Below are positions 1-8,052 of a stretch of 64,000 nucleotides of DNA, in pieces. The position numbers and the translations under genes were made by a program. The stretch is from Blastopirellula marina (GTDB lineage Bacteria > Planctomycetota > Planctomycetia > Pirellulales > Pirellulaceae): NCBI RefSeq assembly GCF_002967715.1, contig NZ_PUIA01000081.1:124001-188000 (forward strand), given 5' to 3'. Under the pieces are notes generated by a model, which was not told the DNA's origin, ran no database searches, and saw nothing but the letters and a program-made list of their open reading frames with translations. Within the stretch, counting starts at the first letter, position 1. Each line of letters opens with the position of its first letter.

Positions 1-418
1 GAGCCTCGTCGGCGATTGGGTCGCTGAGCAGCAGTTGGTGGAACATGCGTTCCGCCCAAGCCAATGCGTTGTATTGATACTTTTTGTCGTCCGGGCTGCC
101 AGCAGGGGCAACGGGGCCTTGCGTGGGCAGAGTGATATTGGCTCGTTCGGCCAGAAGCTCAAGTGCTTCACGAAACTCGATAGACTCACGACGCATGACA
201 AAGCTGAAAACGTCGCCACCGATACCGCAAACCCAGCATCGCCACGACTGGCGTTGTGGATTGACCTGAAAGCTAGGGCGGCTGTCGTCGTGCCAGGGGC
301 ACAAAGCGACGTAGCCACGTCCTTGCCGTCTCAGGTTCAGGTACCCACCCAAGACATCTACGATGTCCGAGGCGGCACGCACCTGTTCTTTTACGTCGTT
401 GTCTGGGGGAAAAGCCAA
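1..418 (-). CDS. dnaG: DNA primase DnaG, N-terminal part (cut by window edge)
   Basis: This is the N-terminal 139 codons of the replicative primase, which makes RNA primers at the fork; the rest lies beyond base 1. The reading frame contains the CHC2 zinc finger (C40, H43, C61, C64: CPWHDD then CWVCGIGGD) followed by the conserved segment FVMRRESIEFREALELLAER, both diagnostic of DnaG. No ATG is available. I place the start at the TTG at 418, which gives the usual primase opening (M)AFPPDNDVKEQV and has a purine-rich AAGGAAG about 9 bases upstream; the frame stays open farther upstream, so the start is inferred. The family assignment is secure. Confidence 0.85.
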   Translation of the reverse strand, partial: MAFPPDNDVKEQVRAASDIVDVLGGYLNLRRQGRGYVALCPWHDDSRPSFQVNPQRQSWRCWVCGIGGDVFSFVMRRESIEFREALELLAERANITLPTQGPVAPAGSPDDKKYQYNALAWAERMFHQLLLSDPIADEA

Positions 419-904
419 CCTTTGGACTTCCTTCCAGGGTTTTGCGGGAACCCTATGCCCGAGAAATGTCGTCGCGACTTTCGTCTCGTCTCGTGTTCCC
501 TCACCGCACAAAGGAGAGGGTTTGGGTGAGGGGCTATCTTGCTCCTCACAGCCCGAGATCGACATTCTGGGCCGTGCCTTCCGTAGCACGTGGAAGCAAT
601 TTAGTCCATTTCCCAATTTTAGGTCAAGTTCGCATTGACCCCTGCCGACAACCACTTGGTTTCACGCTAGCAGATATCTTTTACAATATCGATTTCTGGA
701 CTTTTTGCGTAGTAGCGGCGTTCTATTGAAATGTGACAATCTGCGATCTTTTCGCCGGTAAACAGCGGAGAAACTGGCTATTATCAAAAATGAAGTTTGA
801 CGTTTTCGGTGAGGACATCTTTCGTCCTCCAAAAGAAAAAGAAACACTACTCATCGATAGCAACGCGTAAAAATTTTTTCGGTAACCGAATCTAGAGCTG
901 CAAC
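419..904. other. Gene-free region between dnaG and aat
   Basis: This stretch separates the divergent dnaG and aat genes and presumably carries both promoters. It contains one copy of the CCCTCACC/GGTGAGGGG palindromic repeat (496-533) and a small inverted repeat GAGGAC/GTCCTC near 815-835. I see no convincing ORF, tRNA or riboswitch here. Confidence 0.5.
496..533. repeat. REP-like palindromic repeat, copy 1 (diverged)
   Basis: The segment reads CCCTCACC...AAAGGAGAGGGTTTGGGTGAGGGG and is a diverged copy of the repeat found better preserved at 48669, 50339, 55878 and 57799. It sits about 80 bases upstream of the dnaG start, in the same orientation relative to the minus-strand gene as the other copies. 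Confidence 0.6.
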
Positions 905-1603
905 TTGGTCTCCCGTTTTTTTCCTCCTGCTGAGCAAGCCGACGAAAACGACCTGGTGATGGTGGGTGGTCGTCTTTCTTCTGAGTGGCTACTCGACGCC
1001 TATCGTCACGGCATCTTCCCCTGGCCGATGTGGGGGGACTGGATGCCAATGACCTGGTTTTCACTCGATCCACGCGCGATCATTCCATTGGACGGCCTGT
1101 ATGTGAGCAAGCGCCTGAAGCGGACCATTCGTAGCGGCAAGTTTCAGGTTACCTGCGACACCGCTTTTCGCAGGGTCATGCAAGGCTGCTCGAAACCTCG
1201 GCACAAGAAAGATGGCACTTGGATCACGCCAGCCATGCTGAAGGCCTACTGCAAACTGCACGAGGAAGGTCATGCCCACAGTGTCGAGGTGTGGCATGAA
1301 GGGGAGCTCGCTGGCGGTATCTACGGTGTGGCCATTGGCGGGCTATTTGCCGGAGAGTCGATGTTTCACACAGTTCGCGATGCTTCGAAGGTGGCCTTGG
1401 CAGCACTCGTCTCTCACTTGAATCAGCGGGGATACAAGCTACTGGACATTCAGCAGTGGACCGAGCATACCGGCAGCATGGGTGCCATCGAAATCGATCG
1501 CGGCGACTACCTGGCGCTGCTCGAGAATGTCGTCGATTTGCCGGTGAACTTTGGCGACCAGCTATGCGAAATCAAGTTCTTCGGGACGTCCTTAGGTGAT
1601 TAG
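905..1603 (+). CDS. aat: Leucyl/phenylalanyl-tRNA--protein transferase
   Basis: Aat transfers Leu or Phe from aminoacyl-tRNA to the N-terminus of proteins with basic N-terminal residues, marking them for ClpS/ClpAP degradation. The 232-residue product has the family core: MVGGRLSSEWLLDAYRHGIFPW near the N-terminus, W-DPRAIIPLD, the segment TWITPAMLKAYCKLHEEGHA, GGIYGVAIGGLFAGESMF and LLDIQQWTEHTGSMGA. Length is normal for the family. The start is a TTG at 905 (TTG GTC TCC CGT) because no ATG precedes the conserved region. Its last 12 bases overlap the 3' end of the convergent cinA. Confidence 0.93.
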   Translation: MVSRFFPPAEQADENDLVMVGGRLSSEWLLDAYRHGIFPWPMWGDWMPMTWFSLDPRAIIPLDGLYVSKRLKRTIRSGKFQVTCDTAFRRVMQGCSKPRHKKDGTWITPAMLKAYCKLHEEGHAHSVEVWHEGELAGGIYGVAIGGLFAGESMFHTVRDASKVALAALVSHLNQRGYKLLDIQQWTEHTGSMGAIEIDRGDYLALLENVVDLPVNFGDQLCEIKFFGTSLGD

Positions 1604-2773
1604 CTTCTTTCTCAGAAGATTTAATCCCTGTTTGGCCATGCGCGGCCCCCAAATCTCTGGGTGCCCAGCCAGGCCGCTGCTGACAGATTGAACACCATCT
1701 TCGGAGGCCAAGGCAACGTAATATTCGTCGGCCGAGTCCGCTTTCGACAGCGTTCCCAGCGCCAGCCCGTAAGTGGCATTGCCCACGCTGCGTGCCTGAG
1801 CTGCGGCTTTCTCGACACGTTCTTTCGTTACCAGTTCGGAGGGCATCTCGACGGTTCCCCCGAGAAACGCCCGGCGATCGATGTCGACAGCCCCAAGCCA
1901 AAACGCCAGCAGGCCGGATGTTGAAGACTCGACCGTCGCTAACGTTTCTCCTCGCTGGAGCAGATCGCGAACGACAATGTCCTGTAGCTCTTGCTCTCCT
2001 TCGCCAAAGACCAGGTCACCCACAGCCGCATGGATTTGCTGCACTGTATCGGCTATCGCATCTTCGCACTGTTGGGCTGTTTGACCGGTGGCCGTAATCC
2101 GCAGCGAAATGGTCGCTTGATGCACGGTGATACCGACTCGGGGTTCCCTGCCCCGCTTGATCAGGTCAGGTAGCAAAGCCTCCATGTGGCTTTCCCCTAC
2201 ACCGAAGCACTTGACGACATGATGCCGGATGATCTTCTTGGCAGTTCCTTTGCCGGCCAAAGATGGAACGACAGTGGCTTCCCACATTTCTTTCATTTCG
2301 GCAGGAACGCCGGGCAAAGCAATGAATCGCGAATGATGCAGGCCCACCGAATAATCGAGATCGATCCCAGGCGCGGTTCCGTTAGGATTGGGAATGATAC
2401 GGCTGCCGGCAGGGAACATGGCCTGAATCTGATTCTTGGGAGGCATCTCGCGGCCTCGCATGCTGAACCGCCGCTGAATATGTTCCAAGCTCTCTGCATC
2501 GAGTTCCAACTTGGTACTGGTCGCATTGGCCAGTGCCTGGCGGGTCAGGTCATCATCGGTCGGGCCAAGTCCTCCCGTCGAGATCACCAGCTTCGCTCGG
2601 GCCAACGCATTCTTGATGACCTGAATGTTGGCCTCCAAGTCGTCCCCTACCGTCGTGTGGAACAAAACTTCAATTCCCAGCGTTTCTAACTGCTGGCTAA
2701 GCCACTGCGTATTGGTATCTAATCGCTGTCCGCTGGTCAGTTCGTCTCCGATAGCCACAATCTCTGCGATCAT
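1592..2773 (-). CDS. cinA: CinA family protein (MoaB-like domain plus altered C-terminal PncC-like domain)
   Basis: CinA proteins join an N-terminal molybdopterin-binding-like (COG1058) domain, linked to ADP-ribose/nucleotide pyrophosphatase activity, to a C-terminal nicotinamide-nucleotide amidase domain (PncC). Residues 1-170 match the first domain very well (IVAIGDELTSGQRLDTN, VISTGGLGPTDDDLTR, IALPGVPAEM). The C-terminal domain is shorter and diverged: the usual ESCTGG amidase motif reads ESSTSG (residues 282-287), so amidase activity is doubtful. At 393 residues it is a little shorter than typical CinA. It converges on aat with a 12-base overlap of the 3' ends. Confidence 0.88.
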   Translation of the reverse strand: MIAEIVAIGDELTSGQRLDTNTQWLSQQLETLGIEVLFHTTVGDDLEANIQVIKNALARAKLVISTGGLGPTDDDLTRQALANATSTKLELDAESLEHIQRRFSMRGREMPPKNQIQAMFPAGSRIIPNPNGTAPGIDLDYSVGLHHSRFIALPGVPAEMKEMWEATVVPSLAGKGTAKKIIRHHVVKCFGVGESHMEALLPDLIKRGREPRVGITVHQATISLRITATGQTAQQCEDAIADTVQQIHAAVGDLVFGEGEQELQDIVVRDLLQRGETLATVESSTSGLLAFWLGAVDIDRRAFLGGTVEMPSELVTKERVEKAAAQARSVGNATYGLALGTLSKADSADEYYVALASEDGVQSVSSGLAGHPEIWGPRMAKQGLNLLRKKLIT

Positions 2774-3056
2774 TCCGCGTCTCTACCTTCCTAGGTGCAC
2801 CCACAATGAGGAGATTTCTCTACCCCTTACGATACCGAAACCTAGCCGCTTCGACACGACCCCGAAACTTTACCGAGGCCACACTTAAGCCCCATTCCCT
2901 ACGACTCGTTGCACACAACCGCGAATCCCATCAACGGCTTAACCCATACCAAATACTCCGGGGGCGAGTCTGCCGATCTCACCTAGGGGGGATGACACCC
3001 ACACCTCCCCACGCCCACTCTGCCTGTCACCGACACTGGCAACCTTCGGATCAGGA

Positions 3057-3839
3057 ATGCCTTCGAACTCTCCATCAACTTCGATCACCGCCATCTTTCG
3101 CGAAGCCTCCCAGGACGCACGCGACCTGGTCAGCAGGCTTGTTGCGCGAAAGAGCGAGAGCCTCGACTGGGTCGACGATTTGCGTCAACTTCAGTTTAGC
3201 TATCTCGATAAAAGCTCTCAGAAAAGGGACCGAGAATGTCGGGCCGGGTGTTCTGGGTGCTGTCTATCGGCTCAAGTCGATGTGACGGGAATCGAAGCGA
3301 TCGCCGTTCGTGACTATTTGCGCATGTGTGTTGATCCTTCGACGCTAGCCAAAATCCAATCACGCCTGGAACGCGTCACCCAGCGTCGCATTGACCAGAT
3401 GCGAGGGATGGCCCGCCAGCTGCCTCTGGCTTGTTCGATGCTGGGGGAGGATGGACGCTGCATGGTTTATCCCGTTCGCCCGGTAATCTGCTCGGGCGTC
3501 TTTTCTACCAGCCGCGATGCCTGCCTGGATGCCGAGCAAACCGCTAAAGCGGGGGATTTTTCGAGTACCATCCCTTTAGATAACGATGCGATTCAAGCCA
3601 CTGGTGGGATCTCGGGAACTTTGCAGCGAATTCTCGTGGAACACAAGCTCGACGGAAACCTGTACGAGTTCAACTCAGCTGTTCTCGCGGTCCTGGCAGA
3701 AAAAAACGCGCTGAATCGCTTCCTGGCCGGCGAAGATCTGTTTCGTGACGCCATCTGCACCGATGCGCATTCCCCACCCAGAAAACTGGCTGTTCGTAAA
3801 CCCAATTTTCTTAAAAAGCAAGCCGTCAGGCGAGCATGA
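3057..3839 (+). CDS. YkgJ-type cysteine cluster protein
   Basis: The 260-residue protein has the signature of the YkgJ/CxxCxxCC (UPF0153) family: C61-x3-C65-x2-C68-C69, then C-M-L-G-EDGRCMVYPVRPVICSGV, where further cysteines complete a probable metal or Fe-S site. The usual biochemical role is unknown. It lies upstream of murB in the same direction with a gap of about 160 bases; no functional link is evident. The ATG at 3057 has an AGGA directly before it. A C-terminal extension rich in basic residues follows the domain. Confidence 0.8.
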   Translation: MPSNSPSTSITAIFREASQDARDLVSRLVARKSESLDWVDDLRQLQFSYLDKSSQKRDRECRAGCSGCCLSAQVDVTGIEAIAVRDYLRMCVDPSTLAKIQSRLERVTQRRIDQMRGMARQLPLACSMLGEDGRCMVYPVRPVICSGVFSTSRDACLDAEQTAKAGDFSSTIPLDNDAIQATGGISGTLQRILVEHKLDGNLYEFNSAVLAVLAEKNALNRFLAGEDLFRDAICTDAHSPPRKLAVRKPNFLKKQAVRRA

Positions 3840-4001
3840 TCGATTGCGTTTAACCTCTTATCCCAGGTTGCCAAAGTGAAATCGTTGCTGGTACCGTAGG
3901 GGAGTTGTTGCAACGTTGCCAGCGTGCAAGGAGCGATGATCCACTGCTGCTGGGCGACAACAGAGCATTTTCGGGGCTACCTACTTGGGAACGATCGATC
4001 T

Positions 4002-4880
4002 ATGGAATTCACCGCTGGCTTTGAGCATTTCGTTCGCACGGATGAGGCGTTAGCTCCCTACACCTGGTTGAAACTGGGTGGCAGCGCCGAGTATTTCGCA
4101 GAACCTACCACCATCGAAGAGCTAGCCGCCGCTGTCAAACGTTGTCGCGAGAATGAACTTCCCGCTCGCGTACTGGGTGGCGGCGCGAACCTGCTGGTCC
4201 ACGACGAGGGGGTCCCGGGACTGGTGATTCTTCTCAGCCATCCGACCTTCAGCGGGATTAGTATCGACGGAAACCGCATGACCGTCGGCGGTGGTGCAAA
4301 GTTATCCCACGCCGTCAGCACCGCGGTTGGCAACGGCCTGGCAGGCCTGGAAGCATTGGCCGGTATCCCTGGAACCATCGGCGGGGCACTCCATGGCAAC
4401 GCAGGCGCAAACGGTGTCGACGTCGGCCAACGCGTGGTCGAAGCCACCGTGATGACGCGATCTGGCGAAGTGCAAACACGCACTGCCCAAGACCTGCAGT
4501 TCACCTACCGTCAAAGCAGCCTCGACGAATTGGCAATCCTGAGTGCCGTTTTCGAGCTGGAACCAGCGGACTCGCCAGAGCTAACACGACGGATGCAAAA
4601 GTTCTGGATCGTGCAGAAGGCGGCCCAACCGGGTGGTTCAGAAAACTTTGGCTACCTCTTCTTCGATCCACCAGGCATTTCGGCAAGCTCTCTGATTGAG
4701 CAATCTGGTCTCAAAGGAACGAAAGTGGGTGGTGCCGAGATTTGCGCTGAACACGCCAACTTCGTTATCGCCGGTGACGGAGCTACTGCGAACGACGTCA
4801 TTCGCTTGGCCGAGCTGGTGCAAAGCCGAGTTAAAGAGGTGACCGGTATGGATTTAAAGTGCCAGCTGACCGTTTGGTAG
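4002..4880 (+). CDS. murB: UDP-N-acetylenolpyruvoylglucosamine reductase
   Basis: MurB uses FAD and NADPH to reduce enolpyruvyl-UDP-GlcNAc to UDP-MurNAc in peptidoglycan synthesis. Seen in the sequence: APYTWLKLGGSAEYF, the FAD-binding LGGGANLLVHDEGVPG, GLAGIPGTIGGALHGNAGANG, the substrate-binding FTYRQSSL and the C-terminal LIEQSGLKGTKVGGAEICAEHANFV. I chose the ATG at 4002 over an upstream in-frame ATG at 3924 because it gives the usual N-terminus and 292 residues. Oddity: the stretch normally reading GSxFKNP, with the catalytic Ser, reads GYLFFDPPG here. The next gene looks like FtsQ, as in dcw clusters. Confidence 0.92.
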   Translation: MEFTAGFEHFVRTDEALAPYTWLKLGGSAEYFAEPTTIEELAAAVKRCRENELPARVLGGGANLLVHDEGVPGLVILLSHPTFSGISIDGNRMTVGGGAKLSHAVSTAVGNGLAGLEALAGIPGTIGGALHGNAGANGVDVGQRVVEATVMTRSGEVQTRTAQDLQFTYRQSSLDELAILSAVFELEPADSPELTRRMQKFWIVQKAAQPGGSENFGYLFFDPPGISASSLIEQSGLKGTKVGGAEICAEHANFVIAGDGATANDVIRLAELVQSRVKEVTGMDLKCQLTVW

Positions 4881-4961
4881 CAGGCAACTGCAAGCAGCCT
4901 CGAGTGCCCTCAGAGGGGCTACTTTGGGGGTGTTTCTTCCATAGAGCAAGATTCACCAATC

Positions 4962-4989
4962 GCTGGTCAAGTTGCCTGACTTGACCAGC
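4962..4989 (+). terminator. Inverted repeat after murB, possible terminator or processing hairpin
   Basis: GCTGGTCAAG and CTTGACCAGC form a perfect 10-bp stem with an 8-base loop about 80 bases after the murB stop. No T-run follows, so it may be a rho-dependent or mRNA-stabilising hairpin rather than an intrinsic terminator. A weaker hairpin (GCGCGT/ACGCGT) lies at about 5030-5047, before the ftsQ-like gene. Confidence 0.4.
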
Positions 4990-5131
4990 CGATCTGATTT
5001 ACAAGGGCAAGTCTTTAATTCCATAAAAGCGCGTGGAGACGCGTTTATAGGAATCGAATGATTCATTATGCTCTTCGCAGATGTAGCGGCGGATCTCGCC
5101 GACAGCCAAGGATTGGCCAACTTTCACAAGG

Positions 5132-6031
5132 ATGCTTCCATTGGGTCGCAGCACTCAAACCCCGTCGGGTTTGCTGGGCTTGGGTTCACCAGCCGGGCGA
5201 CAGCTATTGCTGTGCGTCGTCATCGTTGTAGCATTCTTGCTGATGATGGTCGCCGGATGGAATCGCTACGCCGATCAGTTTGCTGCTCGCGAAGAATTTC
5301 TGCTCTCGCCGCGCGAGATCATGATCACCGCCCCACCTGCTTGGATTCAGTCGGACGTCTTGATCGATGCCGTTCAAAAGGCCGATCTTCCCGATCAACT
5401 CGATTTGCGTGACCGAGAACTGACCAATAAAGTCGCTTCAGCGATCTCGGCCCACCCTTGGGTTCGCAGCGTCAATAAAGTAGTGAAACAATACCCGGCA
5501 AAGGTCCTTGTGGAAGTAGAATACCGCCGACCTGTGGCCATGGTTGAAGTTGAGTTTGTTGACGAAGGGGCCGTTCGTCGCGGTTTGATTCCAATCGACG
5601 TCGAAGGAACCGTCCTACCGCCTGGCGATTTCTCACGTATTCAGGCTAACGATCGCTATCCGCGCATTCAGATCGACCTCAAGCGACCAATGGTCGAAGC
5701 CGGCATGAAGTGGGACAACCCACGTGTTGCCGAAGCGGCCCTGATTGCCGCCGAATTGCTTCCACATTGGAGCGATCTAAAGCTGAATCGAATCATCCTC
5801 AAGGGAGATTCTGGGCAGCACTACGAACTAGAGCTCACCGATCAAACGCGAATCATCTGGGGAAGCCCGCCCGGCAAAGAATTGCCGCAAGAGACGATCG
5901 CCCAGCATAAAGTTCAGGTGATGCTGCAGAAAGCGGCGGAGTCGGCTCTTTCAAGCCATGCAGCTCAGCCATCGCTCGACCTGCGAACTGCCGGCCGAGC
6001 GGTAACCGGGCTTAATCCAGTACATCGATAA
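5132..6031 (+). CDS. ftsQ: FtsQ/DivIB-like cell division protein with POTRA-type domain
   Basis: The 299-residue protein has one N-terminal membrane segment (about residues 24-42, QLLLCVVIVVAFLLMMVAGW) and then an extracytoplasmic part resembling a POTRA/FtsQ domain: ELTNKVASAISAHPWVRSVNKV followed by YPAKVLVEVEYRRPVAMVEV and LIPIDVEGTVLPP, matching the FtsQ pattern of a V-x-x-V strand, an E-R-x-P-V-A strand and a D-x-x-G turn. FtsQ recruits the FtsBL divisome subcomplex. Position directly after murB supports the call, since ddl-murB-ftsQ order is typical of dcw clusters. The family is very divergent, so the function is an inference. Confidence 0.6.
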   Translation: MLPLGRSTQTPSGLLGLGSPAGRQLLLCVVIVVAFLLMMVAGWNRYADQFAAREEFLLSPREIMITAPPAWIQSDVLIDAVQKADLPDQLDLRDRELTNKVASAISAHPWVRSVNKVVKQYPAKVLVEVEYRRPVAMVEVEFVDEGAVRRGLIPIDVEGTVLPPGDFSRIQANDRYPRIQIDLKRPMVEAGMKWDNPRVAEAALIAAELLPHWSDLKLNRIILKGDSGQHYELELTDQTRIIWGSPPGKELPQETIAQHKVQVMLQKAAESALSSHAAQPSLDLRTAGRAVTGLNPVHR

Positions 6032-6039
6032 CGAAGTGG

Positions 6040-6270
6040 CTAAACACTTTTCTCTGTTTCTGACGAATTGAACATTTCGGAGTCAGATGCTGGGATCGCT
6101 GGTGGAGTTGGCCATTGATGATCCAGTGTGATTTCTGAGCGGCGGATTGAAACACACTCAGGTGCCTCAATTCCAATTCGTACAGATTTGCCCGTGACTC
6201 TTAGCACGGTCACGGTAATTCCATTGCCGATTTCGATTTTCTCACCGACTCGGCGGCTTAGAACTAACAT
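6040..6270 (-). CDS. csrA: Carbon storage regulator CsrA
   Basis: CsrA is a small homodimeric RNA-binding protein that binds GGA motifs in leaders and controls translation. The 76-residue product starts [25 protein letters not shown] and continues [21 protein letters not shown], covering the five-strand fold; the conserved R-x-E-L near the end of the RNA-binding surface reads RRSEI. A Ser/Glu-rich tail of about 25 residues follows. It converges on the ftsQ-like gene with an 8-base gap. Confidence 0.92.
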   Translation of the reverse strand: MLVLSRRVGEKIEIGNGITVTVLRVTGKSVRIGIEAPECVSIRRSEITLDHQWPTPPAIPASDSEMFNSSETEKSV

Positions 6271-6532
6271 AGCGTCCTTGCCTCATACTGAGTGTTGCTG
6301 CGGGCTACGCGTCTACCTGAGGTGCCATGGCCTCGTTTCGCCGGTTCCGTGCAGCGAAGCAGTCGCGTAGCGGAGGATAAAAGAAGAGGAGATGAAGCGA
6401 GTTAGCTTCACCCCTCTGAGTATAGAAATCTCGCCGCGTTTCGCACCCAAGAAAATTAGGGAAAACCGAAATTAACAGGCAAAAAGGCAAAGTTTTTCAG
6501 GCCAGCCTATTGACATCAACAACGATAAATAA

Positions 6533-7999
6533 TTACTCACCGGGTATCTGATTGAGCGTGTAGTATAGCACGTCGTGCCACAGCGAATCGCCACTCTTCT
6601 CGCGAATGCCGGGGAAGTGTATCTCGTGAATGTGCCCTTCTTTAAGCTCGTCGAGCGTGATCTTTACCGACATGTTATCTGCGGCAACTTCCACGTTCTT
6701 AATGGCCGGTTTGGCGTGCTCTACTTCAGGACTACCGTAGCTCGACTGATAAATATAGGTATACGTGTCGATGTAAATCGCATCGGTCTTCTTCGCCGAC
6801 TCGGGATCGATCGGTTTGGTAAACGTAACGGTGAAGCCATCGGGATTAGCTTTCACGTCGAGAAGATCGAACGGTGTTGTGCCGGTCCAGTTGATTCGTT
6901 CCAGCGAGAAGGGCTTGTTCCCACGCGAGCCCCAGCCCCGGTTCGTTCCGCCGACAAACAGATTGCCATCAGAAGTCATCCACAGTGGCAATGTGCCTGA
7001 GCCAATGCCTTGCAGGAAAGGAATACAGGCTCCCTGGTAACGTCCATTCACTTTTTCCAAGACCACACGCATGACGGTGCTGTGCGACTGATCTCCTACG
7101 AGCATTTGCCCGGCGAAGGGACCGAACTTACCTTCCGAGCGATCGTAGTCGATCCCGCTGGCCGATTTGCCCATCTTGTCGTAAGGGAACAGAACGGCGG
7201 CCGGCATGTACTCAGGGATCTTCTTGGCTTCGATATGGAAGCGGCTGTTGCTCTCGGGGTCTTGCGGACGCGGCCCCATGTTGGGTGCCAACTTGTACCA
7301 ATCATTACCGCCCGGGTGCCCCACGAAGTGGCCTGGTACCAGGTGCTTCAAACCACTGGTACCATTCCAAGGGCCTTGATTATCAGTATAGAAGATATCA
7401 CCGGCAGCGTTCTTACCTATGCCGCCAGGACTGCGAACGCCACTAACCGTAGGCGTTGTCGTTCCATCTTCATTGACTCGCAAGCACCATCCGCGGAAAG
7501 GGACCTGGCTAGAGAACGATCCGGTCAGGCACAGCGTGACCCAGATGTTTCCTTCCTCGTCGAACCGCGAACCAAAAGCGTATTCGTGGTAATCGCCTGA
7601 AACACCCCAGCCATCAGAAACCACTTCAAATTCATCCGCTTCCCCGTCACCGTCTGTATCGCGGATACGCGAGACGTCGCAACGCTGCGTGACGTACAAC
7701 CAGCCGTTGCGGTAAGCGAGCCCCAGCACTTCGTGCAAGCCGTGCGCGTAACGCTTAAAGGTCGTATCGGTTTCCGGAGAACTGGCCTTGGGGTTCGAAA
7801 CCATATAGATTTCACCCCGACGTGTGGAAACGGCCAGCTTGCCGTCCGGCATCATTTCCATCGCGCCAACTTCCAAGACCACATCATCAGGAATCGGCAG
7901 GGGCGTAATCTTGTAGTACTTCTCTTGCTCGTTGTCCTGGGCACTCGCCATAACCGTGGAGCAGAGGATGATCAAAAAGGTGAAACTATATCGAAACAT
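6533..7999 (-). CDS. Secreted beta-propeller protein (GSDH/DUF7133-like)
   Basis: The 488-residue product starts with a signal peptide (MFRYSFTFLIILCSTVMASAQ) from the ATG at 7999; an upstream in-frame start at 8059 would overlap the neighbouring gene and lacks this signal. The body resembles soluble glucose dehydrogenase-like six-blade propellers of planctomycetes: MEMMPDGKLAVSTRRGEIYMV, GLAYRNGWLYVTQRCDVSRI, RDTDGDGEADEFEVV, GVRSPGGIGKNAAGDIFYTDNQGPW and LFVGGTNRGWGSRG. A C-terminal Ig-like domain follows. It sits 53 bases downstream of the multihaem gene, so the two probably form an operon. Substrate unknown; carbohydrate oxidation is a guess. Confidence 0.7.
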   Translation of the reverse strand: MFRYSFTFLIILCSTVMASAQDNEQEKYYKITPLPIPDDVVLEVGAMEMMPDGKLAVSTRRGEIYMVSNPKASSPETDTTFKRYAHGLHEVLGLAYRNGWLYVTQRCDVSRIRDTDGDGEADEFEVVSDGWGVSGDYHEYAFGSRFDEEGNIWVTLCLTGSFSSQVPFRGWCLRVNEDGTTTPTVSGVRSPGGIGKNAAGDIFYTDNQGPWNGTSGLKHLVPGHFVGHPGGNDWYKLAPNMGPRPQDPESNSRFHIEAKKIPEYMPAAVLFPYDKMGKSASGIDYDRSEGKFGPFAGQMLVGDQSHSTVMRVVLEKVNGRYQGACIPFLQGIGSGTLPLWMTSDGNLFVGGTNRGWGSRGNKPFSLERINWTGTTPFDLLDVKANPDGFTVTFTKPIDPESAKKTDAIYIDTYTYIYQSSYGSPEVEHAKPAIKNVEVAADNMSVKITLDELKEGHIHEIHFPGIREKSGDSLWHDVLYYTLNQIPGE

Positions 8000-8052
8000 C
8001 GGCCAGTGCCTTAAATGTGTACGAACAAGCGATTGAGAACCGGCAGGATGAA

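Noticed and set aside
2806-3285. 159-residue plus-strand ORF upstream of the YkgJ-type gene
   Set aside because: Overlaps the start of a conserved gene in another frame, is Arg/His/Pro-rich and has no recognisable domain.
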